From Oscillospiraceae bacterium (GTDB lineage Bacteria; Bacillota; Clostridia; Oscillospirales; Ruminococcaceae), in NCBI GenBank assembly GCA_016295545.1, contig JAEDLA010000067.1:1-7505 (forward strand): a stretch of DNA of 7,505 nt, given 5' to 3'. A program made the translations under genes and the position numbers. Under the pieces are notes generated by a model. The model was given only the letters and a program-made list of their open reading frames with translations. It had not been told where the DNA came from and ran no database searches. Below, in pieces: positions 1-6,797 of this stretch (positions within the stretch are counted from its first letter, which is position 1; each line of letters starts with the position of its first letter).

Positions 1-1
1 C

Positions 2-1546
2 TTTGACGGATTTATTTATTTCCGAAGCTCATTCAAGAATAAAGAGCTGATAGAGCGAATTGACCGTGTACTTATAAATTCTCAGAAGCCGGTGCTTGAC
101 ATAGGAGAAGAAAAACATAAATATTTTGACACAACTGCGATGCACGACTTTGAAGCTTATGAGATGCTTGCTGAGCATCTTATAACTGTACATAACTATA
201 AAAGGATATATTGCCTTACCGGTCCAAAGAAAATAATGCAGGCTGAGGAACGGCTTCAGGGATATTTCAGCGCAATGAAAAAACACGGTCTTTATTATGA
301 TAAGGACTGGTATGAGTACGGCGATTTCTGGACAAATGCTCCTGTTGCTTTTGCAGACAGAATAATAAGCGGAGAGCTTGAGAAACCGGACGCTGTAATG
401 TGCGGAAATGATATTATGGCGATCGCTCTTATTGATACTCTGAATGCGGCAGGGATAAGAGTTCCGGAGGATATAGCTGTTACAGGCGTGGACGGCTATG
501 AAAAATCCAAGCTTACTACAATAAGAAAAAATGATTCCCAGTATGGTGCAGAAGCTTTCCGACGGTTGTATCACTCCATGACAGGCAAGCGCTGTAAAAA
601 AACACAGGATAAATTTAACGATATGCTTATAGGCACCACCTGTGGCTGTCCTCCCTCCGTAAGCTGGGATAAAAAGTCCCATACACAGATAATGCAGGAA
701 AAATATGAGGAAATACTGGTGAAAAGTGCAATGATGTTTGATATAATGCGCTCAGACAGCATTGATGAGCTTTTGGCATCACTTAAGCAATATTTGTATC
801 TTATCTATTGCGTAAAGCGGTTAAGGATATTTCTGACGGACAGCTATCTTGAATACCTTGACGGAAAGAATACTGCCCTTAACTTTGAGAGCAGCAGGCT
901 AACCGAGAGGTTCGACTGCGTTATGGGAAATGAAAACAGTAACAGCTGCCGCAATGAATTAACTGATATTCCTCAGTATATTTCAGAAAGCAATGAGCTC
1001 CCTGTGGCATATTTTCTGTCTCCTCTGCACTTTAACGATAATTTTTTCGGCGTTGCGGCTCTGTCATTCGGGAAAAAGTCAATGTCATACGGACGTTCGT
1101 ATATTAATTTTATCAGCTCCATTGAAGCTGCAATGGAACAGCTCCGATTAAAAACGTCCGTTAATAAATCAATGCATCAGTCAGGAATGCCTAATCAGAA
1201 GCTGCTGAAAAAGCTTCAGCTCATTCATAATGAAATGGCAGAATCACCTGAACAGAAATGGACTGTTGACCGGATCTGCGGTGAACTGAATATAAGCCGA
1301 AGCTATCTTCAGCGTATGTTCAAGGAATATTTCGGTAAGACTATTTTTGAGGAGCTTAATGCTCTGAGACTTGAAAAAGCAAAAAGGTTCCTCCTTGAAA
1401 CTGATTTGCCGGCAGCTGATATTGCTGAGAAATGCGGATTTTCCACCTACAGCTTCTTTGTTCAGAAATTCAGGGATACTTTCGGTGCATCACCGGCTAA
1501 ATTCAGAAAAAGCTTTAAATCCGTTGAAAAACAGGATATCTTGTGA
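2..1546 (+). CDS. LacI-type sensor / AraC-family HTH transcriptional regulator (5' partial)
   Basis: This is a one-component regulator whose N-terminus lies outside the window. The frame is open from base 2 (first residues FDGFIYFRSSF), so the GTG at 92 is an internal valine and not the start. 514 codons are visible. Residues 1 to about 215 match a LacI/GalR-type periplasmic-binding fold: DGFIYF strand, CGNDIMAIALIDTL near 134-147, then RVPEDIAVTGVDGYE, the usual C-lobe signature, followed by a CGCP motif near 214. The middle (about 230-385) is an unassigned, perhaps GAF-like, domain. The end (about 405-505) is an AraC double HTH: WTVDRICGELNISRSYLQRMF, then ADIAEKCGFSTYSFFVQKF and GASPAKFR. 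The sensor-plus-AraC order recalls E. coli XylR, so a sugar or similar small ligand is likely. Probably 60-75 residues are missing. The target genes are not visible; the ligand is unknown. Confidence 0.
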   Translation, partial: FDGFIYFRSSFKNKELIERIDRVLINSQKPVLDIGEEKHKYFDTTAMHDFEAYEMLAEHLITVHNYKRIYCLTGPKKIMQAEERLQGYFSAMKKHGLYYDKDWYEYGDFWTNAPVAFADRIISGELEKPDAVMCGNDIMAIALIDTLNAAGIRVPEDIAVTGVDGYEKSKLTTIRKNDSQYGAEAFRRLYHSMTGKRCKKTQDKFNDMLIGTTCGCPPSVSWDKKSHTQIMQEKYEEILVKSAMMFDIMRSDSIDELLASLKQYLYLIYCVKRLRIFLTDSYLEYLDGKNTALNFESSRLTERFDCVMGNENSNSCRNELTDIPQYISESNELPVAYFLSPLHFNDNFFGVAALSFGKKSMSYGRSYINFISSIEAAMEQLRLKTSVNKSMHQSGMPNQKLLKKLQLIHNEMAESPEQKWTVDRICGELNISRSYLQRMFKEYFGKTIFEELNALRLEKAKRFLLETDLPAADIAEKCGFSTYSFFVQKFRDTFGASPAKFRKSFKSVEKQDIL

Positions 1547-1617
1547 AATGTTTTGACGGTGTGAAGCTTTATGGATATGTAATCTGTTAATAAATTGTAC
1601 GTTTACAAAAAAAGCCT

Positions 1618-1651
1618 GAAAATTCAGCTGAAATTTTCTGTATTTTCTCTT
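1618..1651 (+). terminator. Weak terminator-like hairpin after the AraC-type regulator
   Basis: GAAAATT (1618-1624) pairs with AATTTTC (1632-1638) around a 7-nt loop, and a T-rich tail follows (1639-1651). The stem has only one G-C pair at its base, so termination would be weak. It is the only candidate between the regulator's stop and the pyrG promoter, whose -35 begins at 1650. Confidence 0.
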
Positions 1652-1678
1652 GCATTTTGATGAAAAAAATAGTAAAAT
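1650..1678 (+). promoter_or_regulatory. Sigma-A promoter of pyrG
   Basis: TTGCAT (1650-1655), a 17-bp spacer, then TAAAAT (1673-1678). The start is predicted near 1685, giving a ~118-nt leader. The predicted initial sequence has no GGGC run, which is the feature used for CTP-sensitive slippage at Bacillus pyrG. Confidence 0.
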
Positions 1679-1716
1679 AGATAATGAGTTATTCTGTAAT
1701 TAGAATCGAATAATAT

Positions 1717-3419
<1,703 letters not shown>

Positions 3420-3423
3420 AAAT

Positions 3424-3465
3424 AAAAAGGACTGCTGCATTTTGATTTGCGGCAGTCCTTTTTTT
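3424..3465. terminator. pyrG terminator, probably bidirectional
   Basis: The stem GGACTGCTGCA (3429-3439) pairs with TGCGGCAGTCC (3448-3458) around an 8-nt loop with one G-T wobble. Seven Ts follow (3459-3465). On the minus strand the same hairpin is followed by a run of the type TTTTTATTTTT, so it can also stop transcripts from the convergent sigma/membrane-protein operon. Confidence 0.
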
Positions 3466-3520
3466 CGGTAAACACTCTGCATAAGTGAGCGTTTTCTTTA
3501 ATACAAATTTTTCAAACAAT

Positions 3521-3650
3521 TTGCTCCGCCAGTCGGATTACGAAGATTTGATAAAGCCAAAAGCTTACAGTCAAGGAGGAAAATTACAGTAATACTGTGA
3601 TATAGCAGCTTTTGCCACAGAAAAATTTCGTAAGTCAGCCGGCGGAGCAA
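3521..3650. repeat. 130-bp imperfect palindromic element in a convergent gap
   Basis: The ends are perfect 10-bp inverted repeats, TTGCTCCGCC (3521-3530) and GGCGGAGCAA (3641-3650). Two further blocks pair: TTACGAA (3538-3544) with TTCGTAA (3627-3633), and CAAAAGCT (3558-3565) with AGCTTTTG (3607-3614). The gaps between blocks are nearly equal on the two sides (7/7 and 13/12 nt). The centre holds a small ACAGT/ACTGT hairpin (3586-3598) and an AAGGAGG motif with no start codon after it. It has no coding capacity. It sits between two gene 3' ends, a tolerated site for MITE-like elements; it could equally be a folded RNA or DNA structure. The rest of 3466-3716 is AT-rich and shows nothing else. 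Confidence 0.
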
Positions 3651-3716
3651 TATTAATAGGAAAATCTGATGTTATCGTTTAAATGGTTTATGAATAAGTT
3701 CGATTTTGGAAAATGC

Positions 3717-5222
3717 TTAAAGTCCGAATGTTACCATATTAATCTTCCATGTACCGTCAGTATCACGGACTAATATAATAGCCATTGTTTCAGCTGCACC
3801 ATAATCGTCATACTCAGCAAGAATTGTGTACATATCGTCTGTCTGTTTTTCGATTGTCGGTTCTTTTCCTGTCCACTGGAATCCGCAGCCCTTCGGAGAA
3901 TATCTGCTGTAAAGACGGGGCGTGGAATCAGTTGATGTGGTAATATCGGCTAAAACAGGAGAATCGGAGTCGATAAGACCTGAATAGCGTTCATTAATAT
4001 AAGAATCCGTAAAATAAGTTCTGAGGTAATTGCGGACATCAGCTACACAGGTAAAGCCGGGTTCAGTAACTCTTACATGACGAGTACCGTCATGACTGTC
4101 GTAGTAATCGTCCATGTCATAATCGATAGCAGAACCATTGCCGCCCAGCTGGTCAGTAAAGTCAACAGCATTCATAAAATCGTATGCCATATTTTTGCTG
4201 ATTGCTAAATCTTCTGTATCCGAAGTCTGAGTGTGTACAGGCTCGTCGGCAGGAGCTTCTGTGGGAGCTTCTACAGCAGCTTCGGTTGTTTTCTGAACAG
4301 GTGTGTCATTATTATTTTCAGCAACAGTTGTTACCGGTGTTTCATCAGCAGTTGTGGCTTCTGTCGGAGCTTCTGTTATTGTTGTTGACTGGAAGCTGTC
4401 GATTTTCCATTTTCCGCTTTCATTTTTCACCTTGAATACCAGCATATCTGTCTGACCGTAGTTATCATAGGCAATTTTCATCGTTGCGGAATTCTCATCT
4501 GCAATATCGCTGAAAATCTGCGGATTACCTGTAAATGTGTATCCTGCACCTCTTGCAGCTGATTTGATGTAAAGCGCTCCGTCAGCGTCAATGAGCCAGG
4601 GCTGTTCAGTCTTGAACATTGCTGGATATCTTTCAGCAATAAACTCATTTGTAAGACAGCTTTCCATAAATGCTTTCACATCATCAGTATTGGCAAAACG
4701 GCTGTCAGTAACCTTTGCATATTCTGTGCCGTTGTATGCGTACTTCTGATTTTCGTCCTTTGAGATGTTTCCGCCGTATATTTTTTCAATGGTGTTAAAT
4801 GAATCTGCAAGGGCTGCGGCATCGGCTGCAAGCTTCTTTATAGATTCGCTCATTTCTTTGTTTTCAGGCGGCATGGATTCAATTGTTGAAACGGTTTCAA
4901 TTTTATCCATTTTACTCAGTCCGGCAATTGCGGCTCCTGTAATGCCCACAACGAGCACCAGTGAAGCGGCAACGGCAAATGCAGGTCGGCTGTACCAGCG
5001 TGGCTTTTTATATTCTTCAACGTTGTTAACAGTCTCGTAATCGTTTGTTTCCTGAGTATTGTATTCGTTGTTTTTCATACTCATCTTCTCCTCACATAAT
5101 TTAGCAATTCGTCTTTTGGCGGACTTGTCAAGGACAGGATACCGGCGTGAAATTTCCTCGATTTTTTTATTGTCGGGAGCAGTCAGCTCATCGAGAAAGT
5201 CATATAATTCTTTATCTTTCAT
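3717..5222 (-). CDS. Single-pass membrane protein with duplicated extracytoplasmic domain; putative anti-sigma factor
   Basis: 501 aa, directly downstream of the ECF sigma gene. Residues 1-75 are charged and helical, a likely cytoplasmic sigma-binding part, without the HxxxCxxC zinc motif of ZAS anti-sigmas. One transmembrane helix follows (about 81-102, AFAVAASLVLVVGITGAA). The outside part has two related domains. The first (about 136-278) contains FMESCLTNEFIAERY, GALYIKSAARGAGYTFTG and GKWKIDSF. The second (about 345-501) contains YLRTYFTDSYINERY, PRLYSRYSPKGCGFQWTG and GTWKINMVTF. They align segment by segment, so the domain was duplicated. A Thr/Glu/Ala/Pro linker (about 279-340, with repeated EAPTEA) joins them. 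The domain resembles, from memory, IseA-type DL-endopeptidase inhibitor or NTF2-like folds; I am not sure. The anti-sigma role is inferred from position and topology. ATG 5222 has AGGAG 8 nt upstream. Confidence 0.
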   Translation of the reverse strand: MKDKELYDFLDELTAPDNKKIEEISRRYPVLDKSAKRRIAKLCEEKMSMKNNEYNTQETNDYETVNNVEEYKKPRWYSRPAFAVAASLVLVVGITGAAIAGLSKMDKIETVSTIESMPPENKEMSESIKKLAADAAALADSFNTIEKIYGGNISKDENQKYAYNGTEYAKVTDSRFANTDDVKAFMESCLTNEFIAERYPAMFKTEQPWLIDADGALYIKSAARGAGYTFTGNPQIFSDIADENSATMKIAYDNYGQTDMLVFKVKNESGKWKIDSFQSTTITEAPTEATTADETPVTTVAENNNDTPVQKTTEAAVEAPTEAPADEPVHTQTSDTEDLAISKNMAYDFMNAVDFTDQLGGNGSAIDYDMDDYYDSHDGTRHVRVTEPGFTCVADVRNYLRTYFTDSYINERYSGLIDSDSPVLADITTSTDSTPRLYSRYSPKGCGFQWTGKEPTIEKQTDDMYTILAEYDDYGAAETMAIILVRDTDGTWKINMVTFGL

Positions 5223-5230
5223 AGCAAACG

Positions 5231-5237
5231 CTCCTTT
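5231..5237 (-). promoter_or_regulatory. Ribosome site of the membrane protein, overlapping the sigma stop codon
   Basis: AAAGGAG on the minus strand overlaps the TAA of the sigma gene (5236-5238) and lies 8 nt before the ATG at 5222. Only 13 nt separate the two genes. Ribosomes ending on the sigma message would sit on this site, so translational coupling and a fixed sigma/partner ratio are likely. Confidence 0.
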
Positions 5238-5799
5238 AAAAATAATTTTCGCTTTCGAGAATCTTTTTTATACGTTCTCTTGCACGAATACTCCGTTTCT
5301 GCACGGCAGCAGGAGTCATTGAAACTTTTTCCGATATTTCACGAACGGGAAGGTCGTAAAAATACTGATAAATAATTATAGAAGTATCAGGCTCGCCCAG
5401 CGATTCCACGATTTCCCAAAGCCGTTCACGAAACAGCTTTTTCTGAGTATTGTTCTCAGGACTGTCAGCAGAGGGCGGAAGCTCAACTCCCTCATCCTCA
5501 ATTGACATGGAAATATTCTGACGATATGTAATGCGCTGAAATGCATTTATCGCAATATGCTTTGCAATTGTGCTTATATAGCTTTTCAGCGAGCCTTTTG
5601 ATTCGCAGAATTTATCGGTGCTGCGAAACACCTCAACAAATACATCGCTGACGCAGTCCTCAATATCTTCACGGCCTGCACAGCCTCTCAGCTTGCTTAT
5701 CACAATTGCATAAACAAGGTTGCCGTATTTGTCGATAAGTGCAAGATGCGCCTTTTGCGGTGATTTCTTCATCAGATTAAGCCATTCGGCATCTGTCAT
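5236..5799 (-). CDS. ECF-type RNA polymerase sigma factor (sigma-70 family)
   Basis: 187 aa, usual ECF size. Sigma region 2 spans about 17-91: LIDKYGNLVYAIV, then REDIEDCVSDVFVEVFR, the core-binding and -10-recognition helices, and LKSYISTIAKHIAINAFQR. A short acidic linker (about 98-118) precedes region 4 (about 120-180), with LPVREISEKVSMTPAAVQKRSIRARERIKKIL as the -35-binding HTH. The ATG at 5799 has a GGGGGA purine run about 7 nt upstream and no better in-frame start. It is the first gene of a two-gene operon with the membrane protein 13 nt downstream, the usual arrangement of an ECF sigma and its membrane regulator. The stimulus is unknown; an envelope or cell-wall signal is a guess from the partner. 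The visible promoter is of sigma-A type, so the operon need not depend on its own sigma. Confidence 0.
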   Translation of the reverse strand: MTDAEWLNLMKKSPQKAHLALIDKYGNLVYAIVISKLRGCAGREDIEDCVSDVFVEVFRSTDKFCESKGSLKSYISTIAKHIAINAFQRITYRQNISMSIEDEGVELPPSADSPENNTQKKLFRERLWEIVESLGEPDTSIIIYQYFYDLPVREISEKVSMTPAAVQKRSIRARERIKKILESENYF

Positions 5800-5821
5800 T
5801 GTGAGTCCCCCAATTCCTATG

Positions 5822-5833
5822 TGAATCGATTCA
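5822..5833. repeat. Perfect 12-bp palindrome in the sigma operon leader
   Basis: TGAATCGATTCA is a perfect palindrome 23 bp upstream of the sigma start codon and inside the 5' untranslated region. It could be a regulator-binding site acting as a roadblock, or chance; no second copy is seen in the window. Confidence 0.
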
Positions 5834-5895
5834 TAAATAACATTCAGACATGGTAGGTGAAAAAGGACAAAGAAAAATAAAAATTTATCTTTTAA

Positions 5896-5928
5896 TCAAA
5901 AATCGCTTCTCAGAACAATGAGGTAAGC
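5896..5928 (-). terminator. Terminator-like hairpin in the sigma operon leader (possible attenuator)
   Basis: On the minus strand GCTT plus CTCA pair with TGAG plus AAGC (5905-5928, 2-nt bulge, 6-nt loop), followed by GA and five Ts (5902-5898). It lies about 40 nt after the predicted transcription start and about 100 nt before the sigma start codon. The stem is modest, so partial termination is the most that can be claimed. Confidence 0.
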
Positions 5929-5970
5929 TGATTGCTTCCTGCTTTTCCCCTCGCCTATGGTGTTTATTTT

Positions 5971-5999
5971 ATTATACCTCTTTTTTTCTCATTTGTAAA
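5971..5999 (-). promoter_or_regulatory. Sigma-A promoter of the ECF sigma operon
   Basis: On the minus strand TTTACA (5999-5994), a 17-bp spacer, then a perfect TATAAT (5976-5971). The predicted start is near 5964, so the leader is about 165 nt. No ECF-type promoter (AAC near -35 with CGTC near -10) was seen upstream of the gene. Confidence 0.
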
Positions 6000-6074
6000 T
6001 GCGTAGATTCAAGATGTCTGTTTTATATTATCAGCAAGCACATAAAGTTAAAAAATAAATATTTCTTAAAACTA

Positions 6075-6103
6075 TTGACTTCCTTTTCAACTTCTGATAT
6101 AAT
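6075..6103 (+). promoter_or_regulatory. Promoter of tRNA-Trp
   Basis: TTGACT (6075-6080), a 17-bp spacer, then a perfect TATAAT (6098-6103). Start predicted near 6110, about 22 nt before the mature tRNA. It is divergent from the sigma operon promoter, with about 75 bp between the two -35 boxes. Confidence 0.
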
Positions 6104-6131
6104 AATATTGTTCTTGTTGAGAATATGTTTT

Positions 6132-6207
6132 AGGGGTATAGCTCAGTTGGTAGAGCAGCGGTCTCCAAAACCGCGTGCCGAGGGTTCAAGTCCTTCTGCC
6201 CCTGCCA
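6132..6207 (+). tRNA. tRNA-Trp (anticodon CCA)
   Basis: A complete cloverleaf of 76 nt including an encoded CCA end (6205-6207). The acceptor AGGGGTA pairs with TGCCCCT (one T-G wobble), followed by discriminator G. The D stem is GCTC/GAGC. The anticodon stem GCGGT/ACCGC encloses CTCCAAA, so the anticodon is CCA (6165-6167), reading UGG. The T arm is GAGGG-TTCAAGT-CCTTC. It delivers tryptophan to the ribosome. It is a single tRNA unit with its own promoter and terminator. tRNA 3' ends are common integration sites, but no second copy of this 3' end lies in the window. Confidence 0.
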
Positions 6208-6214
6208 GAACGAT

Positions 6215-6257
6215 AAAGCCTGTATTAAGCGGAAAGCGCCGAAATACAGGCTTTTTT
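6215..6257 (+). terminator. Terminator of tRNA-Trp
   Basis: AAGCCTGTATT (6216-6226) pairs with AATACAGGCTT (6243-6253) and is followed by a T-run that ends at 6257. It begins 8 nt after the tRNA CCA end. The loop region contains a further possible GCG/CGC pairing. Confidence 0.
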
Positions 6258-6261
6258 CTTA

Positions 6262-6297
6262 CCTGCTGGATGCAGGTTCAACTGCAATTTTGCAGTT
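6262..6297. repeat. Two adjacent or alternative hairpins downstream of tRNA-Trp
   Basis: CCTGC (6262-6266) pairs with GCAGG (6272-6276), and AACTGCA (6280-6286) pairs with TGCAGTT (6291-6297) around ATTT. A competing hairpin, TGCAG-GTTCAA-CTGCA (6271-6286), is also possible. The T-poor tails argue against termination. Function unknown. Confidence 0.
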
Positions 6298-6299
6298 CC

Positions 6300-6350
6300 G
6301 TGTGACGGATTTACAGTCGAAAATCACATGGAATCACACGAAAGTCACAC
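6300..6350. repeat. Helically phased TCACA repeats with an inverted copy
   Basis: Three direct copies, ATCACAT (6323-6329), ATCACAC (6333-6339) and GTCACAC (6344-6350), start 10 and 11 bp apart, so they face the same side of the helix. An inverted GTGTGAC (6300-6306) is an exact complement of the third copy. The layout resembles binding sites for a protein array such as integrase arm sites or a regulator. No matching protein gene is in the window. Confidence 0.
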
Positions 6351-6383
6351 AACATTTACGGTGGTACAATGCTTTAAAGAGTT

Positions 6384-6415
6384 ACGGCACCTTATGCGGT
6401 GCCGTTCTTTCTGTT
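6384..6415 (+). terminator. Terminator-like hairpin between the tRNA and the short ORF
   Basis: ACGGCACC (6384-6391) pairs perfectly with GGTGCCGT (6398-6405) around TTATGC, followed by the T-rich TCTTTCTGTTT. The stem is strong but the tail is interrupted. An extended -10 motif (TGGTACAAT, 6362-6370) stands just before it without a good -35, so no upstream gene clearly uses this terminator. Confidence 0.
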
Positions 6416-6416
6416 T

Positions 6417-6623
6417 ATGCAAGCAAATACATATAATCTATTTCCCAAAATCAGAAATATCTTGTTTTTGGGAAAAGGAGATGTTATAATAAATGCAGAA
6501 CAAAACATTTTCGGATATCTTTGTATCAACACATCTACTGTTCTCCTGCTCCATGACGATATGTTGAAATATATTCATGAAGCCAAGCACAAGCCAATAT
6601 TTATAGATTTGCCAACAGAATGA
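6417..6623 (+). CDS. Short hypothetical protein, possibly a degenerate DUF370/RemB-like remnant
   Basis: A short ORF (68 codons plus the stop from ATG 6417; the frame is open from 6378). I do not recognise it firmly. The segment LFLGKGDVIINAEQNIFGYL followed by NTSTV, MLKYIHEAKHKPIFI and DLPTE resembles the opening of DUF370/RemB proteins (an [FI]hxGxDVhhxxxxIhGIFD-like start, then an NTTV and LPKS-like end), but it stops where that family continues. On that comparison the natural start would be TTG 6462, not ATG 6417. No Shine-Dalgarno precedes either, and the GTG at 6399 lies in a terminator hairpin. A strong terminator 5 nt after the stop supports a transcribed unit. It may be a real small gene, a decayed one, or a chance ORF over a small RNA. 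Confidence 0.
   Translation: MQANTYNLFPKIRNILFLGKGDVIINAEQNIFGYLCINTSTVLLLHDDMLKYIHEAKHKPIFIDLPTE
6462..6490 (+). promoter_or_regulatory. Promoter-like sequence inside the short ORF
   Basis: TTGTTT (6462-6467), a 17-bp spacer, then a perfect TATAAT (6485-6490). A start near 6497 and the terminator at 6629-6662 would give an RNA of about 165 nt. AT-rich DNA yields such matches by chance, so this is tentative. Confidence 0.
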
Positions 6624-6628
6624 TACTT

Positions 6629-6662
6629 GAAGCCTCCGTCGGAGGCTTCTGCATTCTCTTTT
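6629..6662 (+). terminator. Strong terminator after the short ORF
   Basis: GAAGCCTCC (6629-6637) pairs perfectly with GGAGGCTTC (6641-6649) around GTC, followed by a T-rich tail ending TCTCTTTT. It isolates the next gene from upstream transcription. Confidence 0.
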
Positions 6663-6721
6663 AATCGATAAAAATCTATAATTATGCAAATCGAATAACT
6701 CAATTCGACAAGTTTTTAGAA

Positions 6722-6775
6722 TTATAAGAATTTTATTAGAATCACTCTTGACTTTTTCTTATAAACTTCTTATAA
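6722..6775. promoter_or_regulatory. Symmetric four-half-site operator over the AlbA_2 gene promoter
   Basis: Two direct half-sites, TTATAAGAA (6722-6730) and TTATTAGAA (6733-6741), start 11 bp apart. They are mirrored by two inverted half-sites, TTCTTATAA (6756-6764) and TTCTTATAA (6767-6775), also 11 bp apart. All four are symmetric about 6748.5. The outer pair extends to an 11-bp perfect inverted repeat (AATTATAAGAA/TTCTTATAATT). The right half covers the spacer and -10 of the promoter, so a bound protein should repress. Confidence 0.
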
Positions 6776-6776
6776 T
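6748..6776 (+). promoter_or_regulatory. Sigma-A promoter of the AlbA_2 gene
   Basis: TTGACT (6748-6753), a 17-bp spacer, then a perfect TATAAT (6771-6776). The predicted start near 6783 falls at the ribosome site, giving an unusually short leader of about 15 nt. The promoter is near consensus, so it needs the overlapping operator to be kept low. Confidence 0.
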
Positions 6777-6783
6777 TTAAATA

Positions 6784-6789
6784 AGGAGG
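6784..6789 (+). promoter_or_regulatory. Strong ribosome binding site of the AlbA_2 gene
   Basis: AGGAGG with a good 8-nt spacing fixes the start at ATG 6798. It lies at or next to the predicted transcript 5' end, so the mature mRNA may begin within or immediately before its Shine-Dalgarno. Confidence 0.
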
Positions 6790-6797
6790 CGAATAAA

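Noticed and set aside
29..682. Minus-strand open frame opposite the LacI/AraC regulator
   Set aside because: It is antisense to a clearly recognisable sensor domain, has no ribosome site, and its product resembles no family; a shadow of the real frame.
1592..1608. Possible catabolite-repression (cre) site near TTGTACGTTTACAA
   Set aside because: Only the right half fits the consensus; the left half fails at several fixed positions.
3573..3580. AAGGAGG ribosome-like motif in the centre of the palindrome
   Set aside because: No start codon with an open frame follows at a usable distance.
4202..5322. Plus-strand frames opposite the sigma/membrane-protein operon
   Set aside because: Leucine- and serine-rich products arise from the complement of the low-complexity linker and membrane segment; no ribosome sites.
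6181..6300. Second copy of the tRNA 3' end as an attachment-site duplicate
   Set aside because: Only GGTTCAA is shared with the segment near 6275, which is too short to be an att repeat.
6075..6305. 76-aa frame across tRNA-Trp
   Set aside because: It covers the tRNA promoter, the tRNA itself and the terminator; a well-known false ORF over tRNA genes.
6493..6567. 24-codon ORF with an AAGGAG upstream (6475-6480)
   Set aside because: Spacing of 12 nt is long, the product is very short, and the overlapping frame has better protein character; not supported.
6438..6689. 83-aa minus-strand frame
   Set aside because: Runs through the terminator hairpin at 6629-6649, has no ribosome site and no recognisable motif.
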